Positions 52,046 to 64,000 of a stretch of DNA of 64,000 bases are shown one piece after another (position 1 is the stretch's first letter; every line of letters begins with the position of its first letter). The stretch is from Hemibagrus wyckioides (taxonomy: Eukaryota; Chordata; Actinopteri; Siluriformes; Bagridae), in NCBI RefSeq assembly GCF_019097595.1, contig NC_080710.1, forward strand, positions 18,146,780 to 18,210,779, written 5' to 3'. A program made the position numbers and the translations under genes. Below the pieces are notes generated by a model. The model did not search any database, had not been told where the DNA came from, and saw only the letters and a program-made list of their open reading frames with translations.

Positions 52046-52389
52046 TTAATTGATAGTATCTTCAATTAAAAAAATTGCATGGAGACATTGATTATTATTT
52101 TTTTTATAGACTATAGAAGTATAATCAGTATTGCACATCTAGAAATTGTGCTTAGAAACGGTTTCTGTGCATAAATATTGATAAACTTTCGGACTTCTGA
52201 TTGACTTCAGTCACCATTTTATCATGATCAATATCAATAACTGATTATTCATTTTGGAGGAATATAAATTTGGTAGAAATCAGAACACAGGCTACCAAAT
52301 AATTTCAATCCACTGTAGTGTCTGTGCATTCACCACAGACAAGAATTCCAACAGGCTTTTCTGTACTAAAATAAGTTTGGAGAAACTGT

Positions 52390-52530
52390 CAAAAAGTTGA
52401 GTTCAATTCAATTTTATTTGTAAACTGCTTTTAAAAATAGACATAGACACTGAGATGACATGAGGAAACAAGAAACCATGAGAGGAACTCAAAAGGAAAT
52501 CCATCCTCTTTTCAAGTTCCCAGACCAGTT
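52390..52530. repeat. teleost interspersed repeat fragment
   Basis: Starts TTCAATTCAATTTTATTTGT and continues through GACACTGAGATGACATGAGG and ACTCAAAAGGAAATCCATCC. Similar to 32335-32440. A common type of fish repeat, recognised from memory. Confidence 0.6.
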
Positions 52531-55045
52531 GGGCAAACTACCCCAAAATAAACATTCAGCCCAAGCGTTGACATTTTGGTTTCTTATTATTATTTACCAT
52601 TATTCCTGTAAATTCATGTTCAGTAAATGTTTCAGCATATTTTCATGCTCATTTTCTTTTGTTCCACTCCAAGTCACTTGATGTGGTTGTGGCTAGTAAA
52701 AGTAGATGAATGGAGAAATCTGTCCATTTTTATTGCTGAGCTCTTACGCTAGTGCAGTATGTCAGGACAGTGAAAAAGTCTAAAATAACAAGTACACTCA
52801 TTTACATGTGGTTTAATTGAAACTGTCTTCCTAGTTAGAGTGCCATTTTGTAATAATTTGTATAAAAGAAATTCATTCAACAAAAGAGTTTTTGTTGAAT
52901 GACCCCATTTGTAAATCAAGGGACCCTAGATGATGTTATTACCCTAAACTGGGAAGTAGTAGAAATATAGTATTATAATATTATAGTAGAAAGTTGCAGA
53001 ACAGTAAAGTCATCTATTATTGAGTGTGTTGAATGGATGTTCAGTTTGAACATCCCATGAAAAAGATTACTAGTATAAGCCCTGGACAGTCTATTGGCAG
53101 CTGTTGGGAAGTTCAATGTTTTTTACACTCTAGCATAGTATTCCAGGATGCAATCCAGTTTGTGCTGCATATTTGAGAGGAACAAAAAGCAGTAAGTAGT
53201 GAGATATCTGCTGTCTATTCAAACAGTCTTAAAACAGTCATAAAGACATCAGAGCTGCTAAAGGAGGTCAGGGAAGGTGTGAGTGAGTGTTAGGAGTTCA
53301 AAAGTCATCATAAAAAGGGCATCTGCGGAACATGACCATATTTTATTTAGAACCTCTTCGTCCATGACCCCTATGTCCTCTCTATATCACAAAATGAGAA
53401 ATGGAAAAATGGACAGAGAAAGACAGAGAGAGATGTTGCACCAAACAGACACGTAGAAAGACAGACACACAGAGAGTGCTAAAGGCAGAGAACAGTCGGT
53501 AATGATTTCTGTCTAAAGCAAGAGATGAATGGAAAAGAGAAAAAGTGCAATTGAAAAAAGAGAACACAGGTCTATAGAGAAATGCATCAGAGAAAGGGAA
53601 ACTGGGATAGGAGAAGAGGAAAGAAAGAGGGGAGAGAGTCGGCGCTAGTGCCTGCGGGGGGACTTTGAGCTCTTCAGACCAGACGCTGTTCTCTCCAAGC
53701 CTCACCGTCTCTGACGAGACATCACTTCAATACCCTGCACTCCCCACCAAGCCCTTCACAACTTCCATTCCTCTTCTTCTTCTGAGAGAGAGAGAGCGAG
53801 TGAGACAGACGAAAGGACTAAAGGAAAATGAGTCGAGTGGTGGCAAATTTGCACTTCCTGCCACGTACAAAGAGCTTGGCAAAGAAGGGGCGCACTGGTT
53901 GGCTAGCCACGTCACTGCCGTATGGACCAACAACTTTTTATGTTCAGTCACAACATCCATGCAGGTTTTCTCAAATAGGCACATTCACAGAGAGAGACAG
54001 GGAGTTTGGGGTGGGCTGGTGGTGCACAGCATATCCCATGTTCAAACAGTTCTATCCAACTGATCCATCTCTGAAAGAGACTGTCTGCACTGCTGCTTTG
54101 AGCTCGGCCTCCCTCACTGCAACTTGTAGATGTTTTTAATGAGTGCTGCCTGTAATCATTATCTCTCTCTCTGCATTTTTTAACAACTCCTCTCTTCCTC
54201 TATTTTACTCAAAAATACACTGACTCACATGGAGAGTCACACTGACAGAAAAGAGCCCAGAGTGTTTCTGTAATGACTTACATGTGTCCCTATTAAGAAT
54301 CTGGCATGTGGACAAGTATTCTCTCTATCTGTGTCACACAGTTTGACTTTTTTTTTTACCCTGGTGTGCTGGTTGTTGCATGTCTAAATCAGTAAAGGGG
54401 CTTTGAGGACACAGGAGTGTGAGTCTTCCAGTTTTTAATGATGATGTGTCTTGTGAACATTACTGGGGTACTTTTGTTTGGGAGAAAAACAAGTGCAATA
54501 AAAAGTGAGCAATAATTGATATAATGCAAATCATAAATACAGTAACATGAAAATATCGTAACGTGTTTCTGATTTGATGTCTCAGGGCTTAAAGAATAAA
54601 GAATTCAGCAGAAAAAGGTTTTGCCTAAATGATAATTGACTGATTCAACAACTGCACTTAGAAGTCTCAAGTGTCAGGTGAACAGATTTCCATTCTTTTA
54701 TCAGTACAGAGAAATGTATTAACATTCTTGTCCATGATAATGACACGAAAAATTTATTAGATAGAAATAAAACAGACAAAAAGGCTGGTGTATATCTGTA
54801 AGATAGTGACACACAATCCAATAATTTCTGCATATAGATATGTCAGCAATAGATAGACATGAGATTACCTGAAGGATTTAACTGACGGTGCACGATAGAG
54901 AGAAATGCAAACACAAGCGAAAAAAAAAAAGCCAAAGAAATGTTGGTGTGGGTGTCATTATGTACTTTCATCCAGCTGTTAATTCATGGCCTGACACCTC
55001 TGTGTTTGTCTGTGTATGCTGACCGCACTGCCTGGACTGGTGTGT

Positions 55046-55049
<4 letters not shown>

Positions 55050-55074
<25 letters not shown>
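55050..55074. repeat. (AG)n microsatellite
   Basis: About 12 AG units. Other GA/CT runs lie at 55272-55291 and 55748-55771. Confidence 0.9.
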
Positions 55075-55076
<2 letters not shown>

Positions 55077-56084
55077 AAAGAGACAGTGTACTGTAAGAGT
55101 AAGCCCAGCATGGCAGACTCCAGCCGCCCTGCGGTGTGGTAAAAAGCCCAAGCGTAAAATAATTCCAGGCCTGTAAAAAGCTCCCACTGCTGCATGTGTG
55201 GAGCTAATGAGGAGAAACCCCCACCCTAAACCACACACTCTCTCTCTTAGTCAATTTATCTTTATATCACTAGTTCTCTCTCTCTCTCTCTCATGATGTG
55301 CAGAAGGGTCAAGCAAGGCTAGTGGTGGGTGCGCCCTGCATGGAGGGCAAGATCAGAGGAGGAGCACCAGGCAGAGAGAGTGGGAGTATGGGTGAGACTG
55401 CGTGCGAAACAGAAATAACCACTAGAGAGGGGGATGGAGACAGCGACAAGCAGACAGTCCTCCACCCTGTCTCACTGCCACAGCACATCAGACCCATGTT
55501 CATCTGTCTGAGGAGAGCGAGGGGAGGGGAGCGAGGATACAGGAGACGAGCTGAACGAGACAATGGCACAGGTGAAGAGATGCACATATGTGAATAGTAT
55601 GGTGCACAGACACACACACACACACTTACAGACACACACCCATCCCCCTTGGTCGCTCCTCTCTCCATCAGAGCAGAGTAAAGCCTGGGGGAGCTATAGG
55701 GTGGCAGCTGTGTGCCAACTGTGCCTAAAGCTTGCCCTCATGCCTGCTCTCTCTCTCTCTCTCTCTCTCTCAGGCCTGTAATATTCAGACTTGAAAATGT
55801 ACGTCACATGTTTATCATAAAATATATTTAGATTTATTCTGCCATACATATATATTGGATAAGGTTAAGAGTGTTTAGAACATTCTGTAGTATGCCAGCT
55901 AACAACATGTTAGGAAAAGGTTAGCTTGTAGTGTCTCAAGGTTAGCTAATAGCTTGTACTGTCCTTCCTCAAGTAATCTAATAAAACATCTGCTCTAATA
56001 TTGGTTGCTTTATAAATTTCCTATAACTGTACTTATACACATGCACAGTATTCTCAGTTAAACAAACAAAAATTGATAGATAGA

Positions 56085-56139
<55 letters not shown>

Positions 56140-56141
56140 AA
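56085..56141. repeat. (AAAT)n microsatellite
   Basis: About 13 tetranucleotide units after a short GATA run. Confidence 0.95.
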
Positions 56142-58025
56142 TTACAGTTAATATTCTAACAAAAAATGTTTTAACAATGTAGGAACATTTACAGTGTTAA
56201 TTAATTAGTCAGCAAGCTGTTGAATAATTGTCTGTAGTAGCAAGGCTCTGACAGCAGTACCATCTGTAATGCAAATGATAGGTTTATATTAATACACGAG
56301 TTCTAACACATTATTGTGTCTATAGCAAGCTCATGCACAAGGACTTGTAGGGTGGACCCTTAACATAATCGAAGGCTAATAAACAGGTTAAAATGTAATT
56401 TAAATAACTGTATTTATTTAATATTTATGGAGTCTAAGTTCTCAGCCATATGTAACAGTCAGCAAGTTTCCTAGGACAGAAGAGCTTCGCTGGGTTATTT
56501 CGAAAAAAGGGCAAAAAAAAAAGAAAGCCCAGAAATGGAGACATTGTTCCTAGCTGCTATAACGTAAGTGATAACAGGAATTAACTCACTAAATGCCTCC
56601 CAGAACTGTTACTATGTACTGTTACTATGAATGGTTAAAACACAAAATATGCTGATTATTTATAAATGAAAATTAGATTTGTTGATAAATTGCTGTGGCA
56701 TAAATTACAGAGGAGTAAAATACTTTAGGACTGAGTCATAATAAACTATGACCAAGCATGCTGTTATGAGAAAATAATAATTTATTTTGAGGCTGTCCAC
56801 TCACTCACACATGCTTAGTCATCATTTATTCCTTAAGCATTATTTAATAACTTTCTCAGAACACCTAAAACATCTGAAAACCAATAGTTTCGAGAAACTA
56901 AACATTAAAAAAAATCATCAGAAAAATCTGCTAATCTTAACTTATTTTATCATTACTTTCTTCAGAGATCTCACACTCTAATGGATATTCACCCTTCAGA
57001 GATTAGCTTTACTATATGGATAAATAAAATGATCTCTACTAGCTGAGATCATTTAATGTCACCTAATGTAAGATGTTATTTCCAGGAAAAAAAACAATTA
57101 GTTAATATTGTAAAAAAGGTCTATGCTGTCTTTATAATGTATACATACTGTATGTAAGATTATACATATGTGACACCTTTTTAATGAGGTCAGTTTTCTT
57201 CACTGTATAACTCTACCATTTTTCATGCTTGCACATGTTCATGCCATCGATGGCACAGCTTCTGTGCAGGTCAGTGTGTGTGCTGTAAGATAGAATGACA
57301 GAGTGATATTCACTTTGTCTAGCTCATCCCCTGTCCGCTATGTCATTTTTCTTAATATGCACCTTGGCATCACACACCCCAGTGAGGGAGCTGACACTAA
57401 TTATAGTGTTCTCTTCTGTACCGCATCACCACACTCACCAGCCTCCTTCACTATTAGCATTGTTCAGACCACTGGTCCAGGAACAGCTCCCGTTATTGTA
57501 ACCATTCTTCCACCACACCTGTACTGATCTTCTGTACAGTGATAAAATGGCCTAACATACCACTTACCAACACCCAAATGATTGCTGAGAGGGACAAAAT
57601 GAGTCATTCACTTACTTTTTTTGCACACAGAAGGCCTGCATTCAGATACTTTTATGAATACATGCACATACACACACTCTACAGACCTATTTATATGAAT
57701 TGGCCTTAGCGGTGTGTGCTTGTGAGGCAAAAAAAATTGTGCATTACACATGAATGCCTTATGCGATAGAAGATAGCACCAATTAGGACTATAAAGTGGC
57801 TTTGGGAAAAGGAGTGAAAACCAAACAGTTTGGAGCTCCTCAGCCATAGACACAGGCTTTTTCTTTCTGCATTCTGCCATACTTTATTTTTAATGTGAGC
57901 CACCGATGGTGTGATAGAACTCTAAATCTGCCCACTGAAGCAGGTAATGGGCAGGGCAAAGTAACAGGTGAGCACAGGTGGATGGAAGAACAGACATCAA
58001 GCCTCAGGCTGGAGTGTTAACTTAC

Positions 58026-58099
58026 CACCACAAAAATCCACTTGTCCAGGCTTCTCAGTCAACCGAAGCAGCTGATCCATTGCATTCCTCAGTTGAGTT
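58026..58099 (-). CDS. candidate internal coding exon of an unknown gene
   Basis: On the minus strand the 74-base stretch ends at a strong donor, G|GTAAGTTAAC, and starts after a pyrimidine-rich TTTATTTTTCAAG (an AAG acceptor is less usual). One of three frames is open: TQLRNAMDQLLRLTEKPGQV, then DFCG. The heptad-like LRNAMDQLLRL could be helical. I cannot name the family, and no partner exon was found. It is too short to be sure it is coding. Confidence 0.3.
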
Positions 58100-61040
58100 C
58101 TTGAAAAATAAATGAGAAAAAATGTAACTTTAGTTAAGCTTTGTGCTTGTTTTTCTTTGTTCTTAAATGAATGTTCTTCATCATAATTTATTGAAAGTCA
58201 TGTGAAAATCAAACAGGCGTTAGAATGAAATGGACTTAAAGGATTTGATTGTGACTAGCAGCAGTACTACATCTCAGCTTTATATTAAATTTTAACAGCA
58301 TGTCTAAACCAGCGTTTCTGATCTTTCTGTAATATTATGAGGTGGCTGTTTTTGTCAACTATAATCAATAGTTCTCTGAATTGTGAAAGAGATAGTGGTT
58401 TTGTAAGATAATTAGTGAGGTTAATCAATGACTATAGATAGAAAACGTTCCAGAAAGCTCCACAGCACATCAGGTTGAGACCAATTACGGACTTGAGTAT
58501 CTGAAGTGTTATGGACTGTATATGTTCAGGTTAAATAAAGATGCTAGTTATGTTCTGCAGTTTGCTAATTGTTGTTAGCAAGTTAAGCAAGTTGAGTTTT
58601 TGAATGAAAACTGGCTTGTTTTTACAGCAGTGCTGTTTCTTTTATTTTCACGTTTTATATGTTTTTCCAGGGATGTGGTGGTAGTGTTCACATTTAAACT
58701 TTTTGTTTATACCCCATACCCCATACACTTTCAGTAAAATTCTGAATACAGAAAATTGACGATATTTGGAGCACTAAATATACAGATAGTGGCAACATAA
58801 CATTCTATCAATCTATATAGCACTGGACATTTTTTTCTCTGGCTATTAATAGGAATCTCTCAAATTAGAAAATACATTTTGTCAAAACTGATGGTCACAC
58901 AGACACACACACACTGAAATATTTTTTCTGGAATATCAGAAAAAAAGGGGAGGATTAAGTTTAGAGTGTTTGGAGTCCTTAGTGGTTTTATATCCAGGAT
59001 TGCTCAATGGCTTCTGTTAGTAGTTAAACAATAGCTTGTACAAAGGGCACAGAGGTTTACAACAAACAGTTGAAAAATCAGCCAAACCAAAGTCAAACAA
59101 GGAGGATATTGTGATAATTCTGTGCCTTAATCCTCAGTAATTCTGAAATGGGCCTTGGAGGATTACCACTGCTGTTCTTTTTGACTAATATAGTTGTTAG
59201 CAGCACCCACTACACCACAGACTGACTCGAATATGGAGTTGTAATTGAGACTAAATAAAACCTTGACACTCCTCTAAACTCAGCATCAGGCTGTCCGCTA
59301 TTAGCCCAGAACATTACCGCAGAACTCTATTAAAGACACCGAGGGAGACGGGTGGGAATACTAGTGAAGTCTGGGTGTGAACCAGTTCCATATGTATCCT
59401 GCCCTTTTTAAGTGGCCAGCAGTTAATGGCCACCTATACTGTGCCATTGTGTGTGTGTGTGTGTGTGGGTGTGTGTGGGTGTGGGTGTGTGTGCAGATAA
59501 TGAAAGATACGTCTATAAAGCTCCTTTCACACCTGCACTTTTATGCTGTACGATCAATGATGATTAATCATACAGGGTTATGAGTAAGTGCAAGCAAGAG
59601 TCAAAATACAGACAGAATTGAAGCTGTGATCAACCAGGATAATACCTAATATATTTAGCAGGAGTTATGTGTTAGCAAAAGTCCATACTTTATCAGGAAG
59701 AAAGATGGTGCCTCTGTGACATTTTAAAGTAGCTGATTTAAAATGTTAGAACAGTAAAGTGACAACAAAAAGAAAAGTCTAACGTGAACAAAGGGGAACT
59801 GAAGAAATGACAGGAAAATGGAGCAATGCAGAAAAAAACGTGTTGCGGATAAAAATCTTCAAATGAATGGGTATGCAGTATGCAAACATGTATTAGCATA
59901 TCGCCAGCAGGCTTCAAGAATGCTATTAAAGTTGAGAGAAGACACAGGTAACTCAAATGTCAGATCTATTGTATGTAAAATATTTGCAAAAAAGTCACAT
60001 CTTATGCAGTTGGTCATTATCATGAATGTTAACGTGTGCGTCCTAGTTAAATATAGGTTGAATGGCACAAAGCCCATATGCCCATAAGGTCCAAGCATCT
60101 GAGTGTGAAAAAGCACTACAAGGCAGGTGTAGGTTAACTTCTGCCTGCTTCTTCCGTGTCTCTTCTCCCCCTCCAACTCTTCTATCCAGATGCTCCCTGC
60201 ACCTGTGAGATGGCCTTTCCCCAAGCTTTAGGGACCAACTTTGCAAAAGCATACAAAAGCATGCACAGACATACACTAAAACTTTATTTACCAAAGACTC
60301 TGATGAGATGTGAAGTACAGAATTAACAGATGTGTTTGATTAGCTGATTTCTTTTGGCTGCACAACATCTTCATCATACTCCTTTAATCATGGTGTATTG
60401 ATTTGCAGTGCAAAAAATTATGTTGCCATATAACCTATAACTGTTGTCCGTTATGAGATTTGTTTAGGTTTCATATAATTCTATAATTTAAACTTAAAAT
60501 ATATATTAAATAGCATTTTGTTGGAAACAATGGATGACATGGATTCAGTCCAACTGGATATTTCAAGAGGTGTTTAGAGTAAGGAACAAAAATTGAAGCA
60601 AGTAATCTTCCATATTCCATAACCATTGCCACATTTGCTTTAGGGCAGTTTGTGTGAGTTTGTGTGTGTGTGTATGTGTGTGTGTGTGTGCATCCTGTCC
60701 TTTTCCTCTTCACACATTCCAGACAGGCAGCATATTGAGCTGATTAACAGCATTGACTACAATGGCTTGTATGCTGTTAGTTGTTCTATTTCTTTCTTTC
60801 TTGCCTGTCTGTGCCAAATAAGCATCCAGTGGAATTTGAAAATCTATGTATGCATTAAAAACATTTCAGAAAGTGAGACCTTGATATATGTAAGACTGTA
60901 AGAGCAAGAATGCATCAGGTGTAAAGTAAGGCTGCTCAGTCATACAGATAAAAGCAGATATCAGATCAGTTGAAAAAAAAAAAAACCTTGATTTTTTTAA
61001 AGTCTCAAAATACATTAAAGGACTTTTCTATTAAAAACAA
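58100..61040. other. region without a recognised gene
   Basis: AT-rich with GT arrays (59451-59493, 60655-60690). A complex patch at 59270-59395 is noted in the hunt section. Confidence 0.45.
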
Positions 61041-61049
61041 GGCAGGTGT

Positions 61050-61400
61050 CTGTAGTAGGATGTTGCTGGATCATTTTGAGAGGAACCATCTCTCTACATC
61101 ATGATCCATTCATGGCCGGACAGCTTTGGTGGAAGAAGACAGCACTGTTAGCTAGCAGCACTTGCGGTGGTGAAGCAGTGAAAGGTTAAAGAGCCCATCT
61201 TTCATCTCCACTGCATCATCCCCACATCTGCATAATTCATGGGCCTGTTACTGTAATCAAAAATTCTTATTTATTTGGGTAGGCTGAGCAGAAGCCTGCT
61301 CTCCCCAGACTAATAGTCTCTGGTGGCTGACTTTCATTTTGCAGTGCCGCAATATCACGGCGCCTGTGGATGAGAGAGGTTAGAGGCTCTCATCCACATA
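61050..61400. promoter_or_regulatory. candidate conserved noncoding element
   Basis: High-complexity sequence with no open frame or repeat, containing TAATTCATGGGCCTG, CTTATTTATTTGGGTAGGCT and GGTGGCTGACTTTCATTTTG. It has the look of a developmental enhancer. Called from texture only. Confidence 0.25.
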
Positions 61401-63600
61401 CATGAACACACACATGCACACACATACACACATACAAATACACACACTGTATAGAGGCAATCTTCAAACTTTAGCAGACACACACTTAGCTCCCAATTTT
61501 CTTTTTCTTTTCTTTTTTTAATTTCTCAGACATATCAATTCTCACTTCACGCTATGTGGGCCAGTTCTGGGTTAGGATGCTCCATCTGATTGCCACACCA
61601 GTCTGTAGGCAAGCTGGCTCTGTACACAGCTGTGTGGGCGTCCCGGGAATGGGCTCAGACTCCCATTGCCTCCCGTGAGTCTCAGCGGGGTTACTTGCAC
61701 CTCTAAGCAGAGTCTGTCAGATCTCTGCAGAAAAAACACCAGAGTGTGTATGTGTGTGTGTGTGTGTGATTGAGTGAGAGATGCAGTTAGTACAAGGAAT
61801 AATTAAGAGACCAAATGCCTAATTTTTTTTTAAAAAAGTGAATCTAACATCCATAAGAAATCTGTACATATAAAAGGATTAAGACTTTAAGTGAGAAGGA
61901 TTATTATAGGTCTGATGATGATGATGATGATGATGAAGTTATAGCAGCACAGTTTAAAAGGAAAGAGAGAAAGTGAGATGAGAATAAAAAAGAGAGGTGA
62001 ATGGGATCCATTAGTCATTAACTGAAATTCATTTGTATGTGACATTCATTCACTCCATGATCTCTTCTTTCACACAGACTGTCTTCTGTCTATTCCTCAT
62101 CCTCTCAAGCATATATAGATAGATACATGCACACACACACACACGCACACACGCACACACACACACACACACACACTTTCTCTCCACAAAAGCTGACTGC
62201 TTGTGTTTATTTCTTTTGCCAGCCTCTTTAATCTTAAGAGGCGGTACCATTTGCATGCAAATCAACTATTACTTAGAGGCACTGAGAAACTGTTACATTC
62301 AATAATCAAGGACAAGGCAAGGAAAGAGGGCCAAAGAAAGAAAGAATGAAAGAAAAAAAGAAAATGAGGAGGGTATAAATGTGCTAGCAGGGCCCCCAGA
62401 AATCAAAATTAAGTTAATTTCTTGGCCTCCACATCAGATTATTTGCTAATAACAAATGTCTTAAAGCAGATTATTATTTTATTTTTTTGTGGAACTGAGT
62501 GCAGCAACACTACCAAAGGTCATAAAAATACATAGAATGAGTTATATCAGAGAAAAAATACATATAATGGTATTATAGAAGTGAGACCAATTTTCTTTCT
62601 AGGCCAGACTGTCAGTGACAGCCATGTCAGGTGATTACACAGAGTGAAATAGTCCTAGATCTGACACATCCATAACATGTTATCAGTAATTGAGAAAGTG
62701 CATATGAGATGCAGTCATGGGTGTAACTTTTTTTTTCCTAAAATGCCTTTAAAAGAGAAATGAAATGTGAGTAAGTGCACATTGTCCAGCAAGAGTAGCA
62801 ATAATTACACAAAAGGGCAGATGACATGGCCTGTAGGTTTATATAGTGTTTTTTAAAGCTTTTTGCTGTTTGCTATTTGATGGAATGACTGCGTGAACCC
62901 AGCAAAACATTACGCACTTAAACCACTTAAAATGTATGATACTTTGCCCCACATCATTCTTATTATCCCATTGAAAAACCTGTGACTGCTTAACTATAAG
63001 AGTTTCAATATCAAGCTATAGATAGAAATTTGATTTTAGTCCTCCCATCTAATATCTGGACCAGCTGTCAATACAAATGAGCATTCTGGTGATGATTTTT
63101 GTTATTGAACTGTTTACGCATTTGACCTACATAAAGATTCACTTCTTCACTTACTTTCCTGGACATTCACTCTTTCACTCACACAGACATCCCACATCTG
63201 ACCAGTCATTCATTTTGTCTCTATTTATATCATGCATCCTGCAATAACAATAAACAAAGGTCAAATCATTATAACTGTCCATAGATCTTTACGTTTAGGT
63301 CTTTGATTGTGTTATGCTACATGATAGCATTTATATATACCATAGTTTAAACTTAAACATAACTTTAAACATAATTTGAGGTGTATCATCCTGTGCCCAG
63401 ATGATGAACCCCACTGAACTGTTCCTACTCTGAGCCAGTGGACATCCAGAATCTGAACCATAGCAAAACTTATCAGCTAAACATTTGTAACATTTTTATC
63501 ATGCTGCTTGTTTCCTTTCTGTCTTCTCTCTGATTCCTCTTCATTTGAAGTTGCAGCTCAGCTCTACAACCCCCACCCCACTCCCCACTCTCTCTCATGA
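61401..63600. other. region without a recognised gene
   Basis: AT-rich with ATG trinucleotide (61913-61936) and CA repeats (62130-62176). No exon seen. Confidence 0.45.
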
Positions 63601-63900
63601 TGACTTGTTTGAAGTTCCAGAGGAGCTAGGTAGGTTATTTTCACTCTGCAGTGAAGAACATGGAGGGAGCTCTCTGTAAGGCTGTTGATTGTGAGCCGTT
63701 TGAAGTCCTAAACGCTCCACACTAACATTCGCTCCCTGGCGCTGTCGCAAAGGCCTTTTGAAGCTGCGCTGAGCAATACACAGATTTTATACATTACACT
63801 TCTCCAAAACGGGCAATTATTTTTCTCCCCCTTCTTTTAGTATAGCTGAGCATGTGCCAATTGCTCCAGTAAAGGAGAAGCTAACTGCACCCACACACAT
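63600..63900. promoter_or_regulatory. candidate conserved noncoding element
   Basis: Complex, mixed-composition sequence including CGCTCCCTGGCGCTGTCGCA and CCTTTTGAAGCTGCGCTGAG, with no ORF over 60 codons. Called from texture only. Confidence 0.2.
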
Positions 63901-63914
63901 CTTCTCTTAAGGAA

Positions 63915-63915
63915 T

Positions 63916-63972
<57 letters not shown>
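63915..63972. repeat. compound (TG)n(AG)n microsatellite
   Basis: About 13 TG units followed by about 15 AG units, near the window end. Confidence 0.95.
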
Positions 63973-63975
<3 letters not shown>

Positions 63976-64000
63976 CTGTATACTGCATTCAACATTCATA

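Larger units (their letters stand above)
52531..58025. other. region without a recognised gene
   Basis: AT-rich with GA/CT and AAAT simple repeats. The open frames at 53665-54063 and 53828-54139 overlap in different frames and show no domain, so neither is called. Confidence 0.45.

Noticed and set aside
53665..54139. Overlapping plus-strand frames of 103-132 aa
   Set aside because: Two different frames of the same low-similarity stretch are open; no known motif, and no splice support for either.

Overview
The window is nuclear DNA of a ray-finned fish, most likely a teleost. It is AT-rich, its genes are intron-rich with GT-AG splice sites, and it is full of Tc1-like transposons, tRNA-derived SINEs, short LINE fragments and dinucleotide repeats. 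Some repeats resemble those of otophysan fishes such as catfish, but the species call is only a guess.

Layout: (1) 1-4021 (+): the last two coding exons of a lin28 gene, closest to lin28b, followed by a 3' UTR with let-7 seed matches. (2) 9276-18052 (-): two complete Popeye-domain genes in tandem, bves/popdc1 (7 coding exons, 365 aa) and popdc3 (3 coding exons, 287 aa), convergent with lin28b. (3) 18.1-28.2 kb: repeat-rich intergenic DNA with an RTE-like LINE end in a 17-bp target duplication, a Rex1-like LINE fragment, and an internally deleted Tc1 element with long terminal inverted repeats. (4) 28223-31888 (-): a complete stx12-type Qa-SNARE gene (9 coding exons, 267 aa), with a likely noncoding first exon near 33.35 kb. 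(5) 34.3-39.6 kb: MITEs, a decayed transposase, an unexplained spliced ORF beside an inverted repeat, and a Tc1-like element with an apparently intact 343-aa DD34E transposase. (6) 40942-44232 (-): a trnau1ap (SECp43)-like gene of 7 coding exons and 220 aa whose second RRM is absent. (7) 44.3-64 kb: no recognised gene; simple repeats, SINEs, one candidate minus-strand exon at 58.03-58.10 kb, and patches of higher complexity that could be conserved noncoding elements.

Gene functions: lin28b blocks let-7 maturation. Bves and Popdc3 are cAMP-binding membrane proteins of striated muscle. Syntaxin-12 drives endosomal fusion. Trnau1ap assists selenocysteine incorporation. These do not form one pathway. 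The neighbourhood joins a lin28b-bves-popdc3 block (human 6q16-21) to an stx12-trnau1ap block (human 1p35). I did not find a convincing new multi-gene system. The best leads are the one-RRM trnau1ap paralog, the intact Tc1 element, the spliced orphan ORF, and the LINE/SINE pair that appears to share a 3' tail.
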